Assembly: GCF_024713945.1 (NCBI RefSeq)
Contig: NC_134680.1
Span: 5,329,501-5,393,500 of the forward strand
DNA: 64,000 bases
Source: Dermatophagoides farinae
Lineage: Eukaryota > Arthropoda > Arachnida > Sarcoptiformes > Pyroglyphidae
Direction of reading: 5' to 3'
Positions within the stretch are counted from its first letter, which is position 1. Each line of letters begins with the position of its first letter. The notes beneath the pieces were generated by a model. It made no database searches. It was not told where the DNA came from and worked only from the letters and a program-made list of their open reading frames with translations. The position numbers and the translations under genes are program-made. Shown here in pieces: positions 1 through 11,206 of this stretch.

Positions 1-107
1 AGAAGAAAAAAAAACATTTATCCATCCTACCTATTCATTCATTTATTGAAAAAAGCCTGTAAGATATCACTGAAAAAAACTCGATGATCTGATGATCCAT
101 ATCAATC

Positions 108-126
108 AATCGATCGATCGATCGAT
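108..126. repeat. (ATCG)n palindromic tetranucleotide repeat
   Basis: Four to five copies of the self-complementary unit ATCG follow two ATCA units. Seen directly in the sequence. Confidence 0.85.
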
Positions 127-444
127 TATATTCTAATAGCTATGATTGATCCGTTAATCCTTTTTTCATCATCATCATCATCATTGATCGAAAGATGTAT
201 ACATCATACAGATGTTCAAAAGTCGTATTTGTCAGATTTGTCAGAAATGTCCAATATTTGAATTGTCAGCCATTTTCATCATCATTTGCCATCAATGACT
301 TAAACAAAACAAAGAAAAAAAAACTTACAAAAATAGAATTCAATAGTAATAATGATTGAAAGTTTTTTTTCAAAAAAAAGAACAAAATGAACTGAAAAAA
401 AAATAAAACTTGAAACGAGCCAAAATTAGAAGAAAAATAAATAC

Positions 445-610
445 CGTGTTTTCTCGTCGATTTGCCGCGGGTTATGACCGTTTTTACATACATCTGCACT
501 TTATGTGACCATTGCAACCAATATCTCAAAAGCGTGTGCTGGTTATCGTCTTGAAAATACGGTATATACTCAACAACAAGTACATCCGGTCGATCGTCAT
601 TATCATCCAT
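445..610 (-). CDS. First coding exon of an unrecognised gene running off the left edge
   Basis: An ATG at 610 opens 55 codons of ordinary, non-repetitive protein (MDDNDDRPDVLVVEYIPYF..., ending near TRGKSTRKHG) before a plausible donor, CACG|GTATTT at 445/444. Past that point the frame becomes phenylalanine-rich translation of poly-T, as expected of an intron. The start is acidic, then an aromatic segment (YIPYFQDDNQHTLLRYWLQW) and a basic end. Later exons must lie further left, outside the window or in the first 400 bases, where I could not place one. I do not recognise the family. Composition and the splice signal support a real exon; no function is offered. Confidence 0.5.
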
Positions 611-3600
611 TGTAATTTGTAATTTTGGTATTTAAATAAAGCAGAAAAAAATCGTTTGTTTTTTTTGGAAAAAAAACCAAAAACTCTGATATTTGAATCC
701 GATTAAAATTGTTTTTTCATTTTTTTTTTTTTTTTAATAGGTAACCATACATTGGTTTTGGGTTTCTATTACTACCATTACCACTTGATGGATGGTCAAT
801 TGAAAAAATCATCATCATCATATATCAATTTTTTTTTTGCCATAAAAAAATGAAGAAAAATTACCATCATAATCAATTGAATTAAATTTAAATAATCTTA
901 TTTCATTTCATCTGTACCGATTTAGTTGATTCAATAATTCATAATTGAACATTTCCTCACACAGCAATGACATTTGTACTATATCGTGCTATTATTATCA
1001 TTTTTGGAAAATTAGAAAAAAAATCAAAGATAAGTTTTGTTAGAAAATTGTATGATCATTGACCGAATGACCGAATTTTCTTCATTTTTTTTTTGCATCG
1101 GATGCTTCTGTATATTCATTTTGTTCAACAAAACATACAAATAAATATCGAATGATGATGATTATTGGTCAAAATGATTAAAATATTTTCACATTTTATA
1201 ACCATGCGGTAATTTCATATCATATATTAAACATTCATATTTTTTTTCTTTTCAAAAAAAGAATTGATTTGATTGATTCAAGTTTCGATCAATCAAATTT
1301 GATCATTATGACTGCTTCTTCTTTCATTATGGCTAGCCGATAATCGATATTGATGATCGATAATGACCTCTGAAAACAATTGAAATTGATCATGTTTTTT
1401 CTGTCGTTGTTATTGTTGTTATTGTTGTTGTGGTTCATTTTTTTGCTTTTTTTTCGTAATTGAAACTCTTTTTATCGATCAATCGAATAAATGATGGATG
1501 AAAATTAATCCAGATGAACAATGAGAAAACAAAACATTAACATCAATCAATAGATGGTCAAAGTTCAACAGAATTAAAAAAAAAAGAAAATATCGGACAG
1601 AAAAAAAAATTTTCAGGTAAAGCTCATTTCAGATTGTTTTTTTTTTTTTTTTGATTTGAACAACACAACAATTAATCCGTTTAATTAGTTCATAGCACAT
1701 AAATCACTTACACTAATAGTAGTGGCTTTGGATCTGAATGGCCTTGTACTATGTATTTTCTATGTACAATATCAATTTGACCATTTCCATTTCCAACAGG
1801 TGGCTAAATTCATTTATTTTGTGTTATTTTTTTTATATCTAGCATTCAAATGACATGGAACATTGTACAAAAAAAAAAAAATTCAAATATTCGACCGACG
1901 AATATGGTAAATAAAATAAAAGAAAAAATCGTGAATATCATCAATGTATATTGCTGCCTGTGGCTGAATAATTAAAACCCAATTATAAATGAATGAATGA
2001 ATGAATGGAAAACTTTTTTTTTCTGTGAAAATTTTTTTTTGTGTTTGAAGATTTAATTATCACCAAACACACAATCCATGTTAAGCTATATTATATTATG
2101 GATATCACAATCTAATGAATCTACCTGCAAAAAAAAAATGTTGATCACATTGAATGGTGGATAATTATGTTTTTTTTTTCATTTTCATTACATATGTAAC
2201 ATATGGATTTTTTTTGTTGTTGTTGTTGTTGTTCGTTCGTTCTTTTATTCACTCTTTTCCGGTCCAAACATTATATATCAATTGTGATTGTGTATGATTA
2301 TGATTATGATGATGATGACGAAAATTTTCAATTGTTTAATATGATAAACAAATAAGTCAATCTTAATCGGTAAACATGTACAGTACAATCATTGAAACAA
2401 AAAACAAAAAAATGAAATTTAATGAAAAAAAATCATTAATGGTCTGTCTGACTGCATGTTTGTTTGTTTTATTAAATTAATAATCACATTAAGATGATCA
2501 ATTCGTTTGATTGAATTGTACACACACACACACGTCTTACACCATTCAAATGATAAGTGATCAATGGGGTGAATATTTCCAAAAAAAATGATCAAATTTA
2601 CGGAAATATTTAAATGAAAAAAAAAGAATTTTTAAATCAAATCTATAATTATTGGACAAATGATGGTCATCACCATCATCATCATCATCCTCATCATCAT
2701 CATCCTCATCATCATCATCTGTCATGGGTGTCAAGAAAATTGTTTTTTTTTTTGCCAGAAAAAAATAATAATAAATTAGATTTAATTTGAATTGGGCGAA
2801 ATTCAGAACACACACAGAAAAAACGAAAAAAAAACCGGCAATCATCATGTCATCATTATTGAGGATCATCATCATCATCATCATTGGAGTTACAAGAAAA
2901 AAAAAGTTGAAAATGAAAAAAAAAAATAAAAATTTTTGTCGTAAAGGACACTATTGTCATATCGATGATGATGATGATGATAACAACAACAACAACAACA
3001 ACAACAAAAAAGTCTACGAATGTAAATGTTATTCAACAAGAGATGTTTTTTTTTGTTATACAAACTCGTGAATATTTTTTTTTCATGTCTCATGTCGACA
3101 ACGCTTCTTCTTCTCGTGTTATCCAATTGATGATGATGATGAAAAAAAAAATCGAATAAATTCAATTGTAAAATTCAAAATGAATTGATCTCACACACAC
3201 ATGTTTACCGGAACCTGTATATTTTACATTCAACAGCAAAAAAATGAAACAAAATGATCTGAATCAATTTTTTCAAGTATTGATAAAATCTGCATCATCA
3301 TCATCATCGTCATCATTTCATGGTCTCACTAGCCATAGAAAGAGAAAACAAACCAAAACTGAGGAAAAAAATTTGTGAAAAAAAAACGAAAAAAGATTGT
3401 GAAAAGTTGTTTTTTTTTCACTTGAAAATTTTTTATTTTCCGGTAAATATTACCGATTTTAAATAAGAAAAAAATCTTTTTTTTGAGAAAACGAAAAAAA
3501 CTTTTTTTCTTTTTTTTTGGACCAACCAAACCCGGCTTGAACAATTTGACATATAAAAAAAAACACACACACACACACACAACTCTCACTTTTTTTTCTA

Positions 3601-5631
3601 ATCATTATTATCATCATCATCATCATCATCAATGATGTCCATGTCCACCAACAATTTATATATATATGAGATTGGTACAAATATAACAAACAACAACAAC
3701 AAATGTGATGTCTACGTGTATTTTTTTTTTTTTTTTGACTTTTTTTTCTTTATTTTCGATCCAATCATCATCATCATCATCATTATTTTATTTTATTTCA
3801 TGATTGTGTGTGTTCGTGAATGAATGAATTGGAATGGAACAAACAATCCAAATGAAGATGATGAATGAATGAATGAATGAATAAAGGAGGATGGAAAAAA
3901 ATTGTTCATTTCTCTCTCTCTCTCTCTCTCTCTCTTTACATAAACATTCGAATTTGAAATTTTTTTTTTTGCCCATAGCCAAACTTTATTTATCTCTTTC
4001 TCTAAGTTTTGATGATTCACGATAGCTTCTTCTCTCAAGTATTGTTTCATCCCCCCCTTTCCATTACACAAACACACACACACATGGATCCATCATTCTC
4101 ACCGAAAAATAACCGGGTATTTCTTTCTCAATTTTTTTTTGCTGCTGTTGATTTCATTGTTTTCATTTATTGTCCAAATTCAATATGATTTGTACAAGAT
4201 AGTAAGATCTGTATGTGTGTGTGTGTGTGTGTCTAGATCTCTTGGTGTTTGTGTGTGTGTGTTGTATTTGAATAGTTTCATAATCGAATATATGAAAAAA
4301 AATATCGATATGAAATGACATGAACTTATAAGAAGAAGAAGAAAAAAAAACCGCGTCGAAAAAAAAAATATATTCACCATGTAACATCAACATTGTTCAT
4401 TTTGGCTATTTCGGTTCGATGATCATCATCATCATCATCATCGTTTCTATCATTCATAGAAATAAAAAAAAAACAAGCAAAGTGAAAACAAACCAAAATA
4501 AAACACACATTCGATTCGACATTCATTTGTTTAGGTTGTTGTTGTTGTTGTTGTTTTTTTTTCTTCTTCTTCGAAAATTCCCATAAAGGTTTGGCCATGT
4601 AACAATTGATTGTTCCGGTTCGTTTCGTTCATCTTGTTTCATGATCGATGGTCAACATTGTCATTAATAAACAATCATAATAAGTGAATGTTTTTTTTTG
4701 TTTTTGTTTTTGTTTTATTTGGTTGAAGAAAAAAAAAATTATTCCATTCTATTACCATAATTATCATTATCAGCAGCAGTAGTTGCCTTCGACCCGACAC
4801 TATTTATGATTGTGTCCGTGTGTGTGTGTTTGTGTATGTGATCAACAAAGAAATCTAAATTATTCATGTACATTTGATGTTTTGATGAATATTTTTTCAT
4901 ATTTTTTTTTCTTGTTCCACGAACAAAAATCTACATTTTCAAAACGTGAAATTTATTTGGTCACATAAAACATACACACAACATGACAACAGACATATAT
5001 TTTTGTTTGTTAATTTTCAAATCGATGAACAATGGATCAATCTGATGATTATTTGATGATATGAAAACGCTGATGATCATGTATGTTTGGTGATGGTGGT
5101 GGTCATCTTATTCGTTGTCACTCAATCAATCAATCAATCAAAATATTGATAACAATAAGCAATGATGATGGTCGTTGCTGTCGTCGTCGTCGTCGTCATC
5201 ATCATAAAATGAAATTAGATTTTTCATAATTTCGTTCTCCTCCCAAAACAACGTAATTGATCAGCCATCATCATCATCATCATCGTGATTTAAGCTTCTT
5301 CATCATTCTATCATCTAACGAATAAAATAACAATAACAATTAATCAATCAATAATCAATCATCATCATCATCATCGTAATCGATCAACCAGATATTAACA
5401 AATATCATTTCAAAAAAAAAACAAATATAATTGTTCCATTTTTACCTTTCGTTGTCGTTTAATTTCCGTTTTTTTTTATTTTATTTTTTGATTCAAACTG
5501 AGAAAAATCCAAGTTTTTTTTTCTTTATATTCATTTTGTGTATCTCATCTGTGAATGTGCGTGTTATCATAAAATTTTTTTTTTCTTCAACATTCAAAAT
5601 TTGGTTAAAAATCTTTAATTATGAGATCAAT

Positions 5632-5662
<31 letters not shown>

Positions 5663-5830
5663 ATCATATTAAAACAATGGCAAATCAATAATCGTTTACT
5701 TTACTCGATTCAGGTATTATTATTTGATTTGATTTAAATTTGGCTTAATTTTGAAAAAATTGAAATTTCTATTTTAAAAAAATCATCATCTTTATTGTGA
5801 TGACATGATCAATTATATTATTTGATATAT
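611..5830. other. Repeat-rich intergenic region, no gene seen
   Basis: About 5.2 kb of AT-rich DNA dominated by poly-A/T, (CAT)n/(ATG)n, (CA)n, (TTG)n and (TC)n tracts. The open frames here translate only these repeats (runs of Met, Ile, Asp, Asn, Phe or His) and lack a conserved core. The end of the stretch may include a 5' UTR exon and intron of the Gln-rich gene, since a CAG|GTATTA donor-like site occurs near 5712, but this is not proven. Confidence 0.6.
3911..3935. repeat. (TC)n microsatellite
   Basis: About twelve uninterrupted TC dinucleotides in intergenic DNA. Confidence 0.9.
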
Positions 5831-8498
5831 ATGATAATAATGATGGATTTTTTTTCATTCTTTTTTTTGATTGTCTTTTTTTTCTATTTCTGGACGTTTT
5901 TTGCCACATACAAACGTTTGCATACAATGAAGCCATATTTGATTATGATGATACTTATGTTAAGATCTAATCAATCATCATGTATCATCAATGATAACAG
6001 CACTAATATTAATAATAATAATAATAACATCACCAATGTGACAACCAATTTGGAAATAGCCAATAGCATAAATTTGCCATCATTATTATTACCAATAGCC
6101 AAAACTTCAGATGATAATAATACAAATCAAAATGAAAGTGAACAACAATCATCAATCAAACGATTCGATTATGGTGAATCGATTGGATATTTAGATCGAT
6201 ATAAAAATCCAAATAGTTGGAATGAATGGAATGAAAATGGCATCTTTGATGATGATAATGATGATGAGGATTTTGGTGAATATTTTGAATCAGATAATTG
6301 GCCTGAATTTAGTCAGGCATCATCGAACCATCATATTCAACATCGACCATTTGATCAATTGCAACAACAACAAAGACCAAATAATTTTCAATCAAATTCG
6401 AATAATAATAATAATAATTATAATAATCAAGGAAATGGTAATTTTGGTCCAAAGCAATGATAATAAAAACAATAACAACAACAATTTGATGCAACAAGGA
6501 AATTTTCAACAATCACAACAACATTATCAACAGAATGGTGGACCACAGGGACCTCAGTTCAATAATAATAATAATCAAGGACCAATGAATTATAATCAAG
6601 GGCCACCTCAACAACAACAACAACGACAACAAAATTTTAATCAAGTTTCACAGCAGCAAAATAATCAGAATCAAGGTGGAGGAGGATGGCAACAACAAAA
6701 TAATCAAAATTTTAACCATGGACCATCACAACATCAAAATAATCAGAATCAAGGAGGAGGAGGGTGGCAACAACAAAATAACCAAAATTTTAACCATGGA
6801 TCATCACAACAACAGAATCAACAATGGCAACAGAATCAGAATTTCCAGCAAGGTCCATCATCAATACAACAACAACAGCAACAATCCAATTACAATAATC
6901 AAGGAAGCTATCAGCAGCCACAACAACAAAACCAGAATTTCAACCAAGGTTCAACAATGTCACAAAATCAAGAAGGATGGAGACCATTACGACAAAATCA
7001 GAATTTTAATCATGCTCCATCTCAACAACAAAATCTAGGTGAATGGCAATCGAATCAGAATTCTCAGGAAAATTCTCCACAACAACAACAAAATTATGGT
7101 CAAGGCCCCCAAAATTTTCAGCAAGGACAACAATCACCACAAGGACAATATCAAAATCAAGGCCAATTTCAGAATAATCCTAATCAACAACAATTCAACG
7201 GCAATAATCAACAGATGAGTCGTAGTAAGAAGACAATTCAAGCTGCTGTCATTACACATCGTCCCGTACAATTTATACGCGTACCTGCGACTCAATCACA
7301 ACAAAATCGTCCACCAATGGTTTTCAATCTAACGCAAAAAGATCATGGCCCTATCGTTTTGAATGTTAAGGACATTTTTAAAACTCCACCGAAAACTCCT
7401 CCAATTTCCGAAGAACAATTCTTTGGACCATTACCACAAAATAATGTTCAACAGAATTCACAACAACAACATAATAATCAGCAGCAAAATTTTAATCAAA
7501 ATTATAACCAACAAGGTGGTCAACAGAATCAAAACTATAATCAACAGGGTCCACAACAGAATTTCAACAATTCACCGATGCAGCATCAACAACAAAATCA
7601 GAATTACAATCAAGTTTCATCGACGCAGCAACAGGACCAGATTTACAACCAAAATCAAAACAATCAAAAATCCCATCAACAAAACTACAATCAAAATCAA
7701 CAGCAAAATTTCAACAATGGCCCATCGCAACCGAATCAAAACTATAATCAAGGACCACAACTAAACCAAAGTCCACCATCACCGTCACAACAACAACAAC
7801 AAAACTATGATGATAAATCCTTTCAACAACAACAACCTGATCAATTCTACGGATCTTCGAATCAAAATAATCATGAAACATTTGATGCAATCATACCGGA
7901 ACAACCAATCTATGATGATCCACCAGTACAGCCTATGCAACAATTTTATTCACCACCACAGCAGCCATATTTCAATCAATTCAATGGAGCACCACCACCT
8001 GTAGTACCGGTAATGCCGATTCAGATGCCATTGCAAATGGCCATGCCTTTGCCAGTACCTATGGTTCAACCACAACAACAACAGAATTTTGCTAATAATA
8101 ATTATCCACCAAACAATTTTAATAATCAACAACCACAGCAGCAACAGGAACAACAGCAACAACAAAAACAACCGGTTAAATCGAATAATTCGAATAAAAA
8201 TCAATCTGGCAAACAGAAACATTTATTATCCAATACAAAGAATAAAAAATCAACAATTAATTTTCATCGTCGTCCATCTAGATTTCGTTCACCAATGATG
8301 AATTTACGTAATCGTTTTAATCGTTTTCATCAACAACATCGTTATCCAATGAAAGGATCACATAGTGTTAATAGTGTACGATTAGTATCACCATCAGTAG
8401 CCACTCGTCATAAAAAGAAAAAACGTACATTCAAAAAACTAGGTAAACGATTGAAAAGTTTAATGCATCAACGTCGTCGTCCATCGTTTATCGGGTAA
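5831..8498 (+). CDS. Gln/Asn/Gly-rich low-complexity protein with N-terminal hydrophobic segment and basic C-terminus; one-base frameshift
   Basis: Two overlapping reading frames make one gene of about 888 residues. The first (ATG at 5831, or 5840/5843; a shorter start at 5927 is possible) has a hydrophobic stretch FFSFFFLIVFFFYFWTFFA that could be a signal peptide or anchor, then an Asn- and acidic-rich region (DDDNDDEDFGEYFES). It stops at 6458-6460, just after GNFGPKQ. The second frame resumes at once with SNDNKNNNNNNLMQQ and runs to 8498. Dropping one base in the AAA of CCAAAG near 6448 joins them smoothly. The middle is prion-like Gln/Asn/Gly with an internal 26-residue tandem duplication. 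A less repetitive block (about 7217-7440: RSKKTIQAAVITHRPVQFIR...) and a Pro-rich part follow. The last ~90 residues are strongly basic (HKKKKRTFKKLGKRL). No known domain recognised; a secreted matrix or structural protein is a guess. Confidence 0.65.
6660..6815 (+). repeat. 78-bp coding tandem duplication in the Gln-rich gene
   Basis: Positions 6660-6737 and 6738-6815 are two nearly identical 78-bp units encoding 26 residues each (NNQNQGGGGWQQQNNQNFNH plus six more). Differences are single bases only (for example GGTGGAGGAGGA against GGAGGAGGAGGG). Confidence 0.85.
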
Positions 8499-9542
8499 AC
8501 AACATGAATAGACATTGAAAAAAAAAATATCAAAACTAATTTTGTGTAATGAACGGAAAAGCATTTATTTATTTCAATTCATTTATTTTCACACACATAC
8601 ACACATTTCATTCAATTCGATTAGATATTCGATCTATTCGGGTATATTTATTACTACAACTTGTATTTTTTTTTATTATTATCACATCACTTGGTCATTA
8701 TCATCAATGATGATTTTTTTTATGTTTACTTTTATTATTGTAGGAATCAACGAGTTATTTTTTTTTACATTCCCATTAATATAATACAACATATAACAAC
8801 AACAACAACAACAACAAACATCTTTTTTTTTTATTCTTCATTGCTTCTTCTTTTGTATAATATTTCGATCTCCATTATGATTTATATATATATATTGTCA
8901 TCATTATACTGATGTTTTTTCTTTTGAATGTCATCCATTCGATTTTTTTTTTCGTTGATTTTATCCTTATCATTATTATCAAAAAGATTATCTTTTTTTT
9001 TGTTTTGTTTAATATTGTGTGTTGAACAATTTTTTTTTTCAAACATCAACATTTGTTGTCATCGTTGTTGTAAATTTTCTTTTCATATTTTGATTTGATT
9101 GTTGTTTGTGAATTACATTTTTTTTTTTAAATATGTTCATTGTCAATCTTTGTGTTGTACAATATTTTTCAACAATGTATCTATTTATCTCTTTTTCTTT
9201 ATGTAATGTGCGGGTGGTATTTATGTCCAGATTTTTTTTAATTTTATTTTTCATTACAATAAACATACATAAATATAAATACCGAAAAAATTTAGAACAC
9301 AGCAACATTCAAATTCGTCAATCGCTGGCTATTCATACATTTATTGGTCGATCATGTCGAAATAGTATATGCACGTGTTTTGCTTTTATTTTTTTTTTTT
9401 TTTGAAAATATTTTACCTTGTTACAAATCTGGATTTTCTTTTTCATTTTGAATTTGATTTTTTTTCCTTCTTATTACTTAATCAAGTTTTTTTTTCTTAT
9501 TTGAATTGTAATTTTTTCCGAATTGTCAATGTGGAATAAAAA
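8499..9542. other. Intergenic region between the Gln-rich gene and IMP4, no gene seen
   Basis: About 1 kb of AT-rich DNA with poly-T and (ACA)n tracts. It should hold the 3' UTR of the Gln-rich gene and the promoter and 5' UTR of IMP4. No conserved open frame was found. Confidence 0.6.
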
Positions 9543-10796
9543 ATGGTAAACATTGTTTTTTTTATGTCCTCCAATGAATTCATTTATAATTTTCCTCATC
9601 ATTTGATTTTGATTTCTAAATACAAACAAAAAAAAATACAATTCAATAGATTCGACGTCAACAACGGTTACGACGCGAATATTTGATTCGTAAATCTCAG
9701 GAGGAACAAAAACGAGCGATTACAGAGAAAAAACAACGTCTTAAAGATGCCCTTCAGCGTAAGTATTACGTGGTGACAATTTTGAAATTTTGTCTATTTG
9801 AATTTCAAATGTCCATCTTTTATGTTTTTTTTTTAAAAAAATTCATGATTTTTTTTCACAAAAAAAAACATAGAACGAAAAAAGATTCCCACCGACCTAA
9901 AAAATGATGCATTATCATTACAAAACACGCTTGAATGGGATGACCCGGCATCCGAATTAGTTACATCACATGAAGATGATGAATATCGTTGGGCTGGTGT
10001 TGAGGATCCAAAAGTGGTCATAACAACATCACGTGATCCAAGTTCAAGATTAAAAATGTTTGCCAAAGTAATGATTATTTATTTATTCAATTTTGTTGCA
10101 TAAGCCTTTTTTCACATCACATGAGAGATTTTTTTTCATCTAAAAATATCTTTTTTTTATTGTTTGTTCTATTGTCATCGATTTGTTCTGTAGGAATTCA
10201 AATTAATCATACCAAATTCACAACGAATCAATCGTGGTAATTATCATATGAAACAGCTAATCCAAACATGTAAAGCGAATAATGTCACCGATTTTATTAT
10301 CATTCATGAAACACGTGGTAATCCGGATGGATTGGTCATTAGCCATTTACCATTTGGTCCAACTGCCTATTTTCAGATATTGAATACGGTCATGCGACAT
10401 GATATACCTGATGTTGGTACAATGTCTGAACAATATCCACATTTAATATTCGATAATTTTAGTGGTAAAATTGGTCGACGTGTACAGAATATTCTTCGTT
10501 ATTTATTTCCCGTTCCAAAAGATGATAGTAAACGTGTAATGACATTGGCTAATCAAAATGATTATATATCATTTCGTCATCATGTTTATAAAATGATTGA
10601 TGGCCGTGTTGAATTGGCCGAAGTTGGACCACGATTCGAATTAAGACTATATGAAATCAAATTAGGTACGATTGATATAGAAAATGCAATCGATACTGAA
10701 TGGGCATATCGACCATATATGAATACGGCTAAAAAGCGGCAATTTTTAAGTGAAAAATCAAATGATGATTCAGATAATGATGAAGGCAATGATTAA
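9543..10796 (+). CDS. IMP4: U3 small nucleolar ribonucleoprotein IMP4 (Brix domain)
   Basis: Exons 9543-9545, 9650-9758, 9874-10067 and 10194-10796 give 302 residues (human about 291). IMP4 belongs to the MPP10-IMP3-IMP4 complex, which binds U3 snoRNA for 18S rRNA processing in the nucleolus. The read protein starts MIRRQQRLRREYLIRK, matching the known start MLRREARLRREYL of the family. It continues through WAGVEDPKVVITTSRDPSS, VSHLPFGPTAYF-like (ISHLPFGPTAYF), RHDIPDVGTMSE, LRYLFPVPKDDS and EVGPRFELRLYEIKLGT, the hallmarks of the IMP4 Brix domain. The start codon is a complete coding exon by itself: ATG|GTAAAC, then TAG|ATTCGACGT. All junctions are GT...AG and keep frame. A short acidic tail (NDDSDNDEGND) ends the protein. 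The gene converges on UPF2 with 410 bp between stops. Confidence 0.96.
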
Positions 10797-11206
10797 TTAA
10801 AGAAAATTATTTTGTTTGTTTTACAGAAAAAAAATGTCAAATTGTATAATTCTGTTTTTATTTTTTCATTAAATTAAACAATGCACAGAATTGACAAAAA
10901 TTTTCATCATTTCATTCTCACAAAACAAGGAGTGCCACAACGAAAGTTGAATACGCCCACAATGACCATACATTCATTCGTATTTTTCCACCCATTATAC
11001 ATGTATTAATAATAATAATAATATGGGCCTGTTGTTTTCACTGTTCTGATGATGATAATGTTTTGAATTAGTTTCAAAACCTGTTATAATAACCTGTTGA
11101 TTTCATTCCTATTTTCCATGGTTAAGTTCATTTCGTGAGAAAAAAACTATAAAAAAATCTTCAGCTTCAATTAACCACCAATGACATCATTAACAAAGAT
11201 AGATGA

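Noticed and set aside
108-126. (ATCG)n as a functional palindrome
   Set aside because: Short, simple repeat of a kind common in AT-rich intergenic DNA; nothing nearby suggests a role.
2561-3165. Several overlapping open frames on both strands
   Set aside because: They translate (CAT)n, (ACA)n and poly-A/T into Met, Asp, His, Asn and Phe runs; no conserved core or splice context.
3788-4598. Frames with Arg/Glu and Thr/His repeats
   Set aside because: Products of (TC)n and (TG)n microsatellites.
6436-6475. Programmed +1 ribosomal frameshift
   Set aside because: No antizyme-like or other known shift context, and two further genes in the window show one-base slips at homopolymers, so assembly error or allele is simpler.
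6309-8298. Other long frames within the Gln-rich gene
   Set aside because: Shadows of the CAA/AAT codon repeats read out of frame or on the other strand (Ile/Asn/Thr or Leu/Val repeats).
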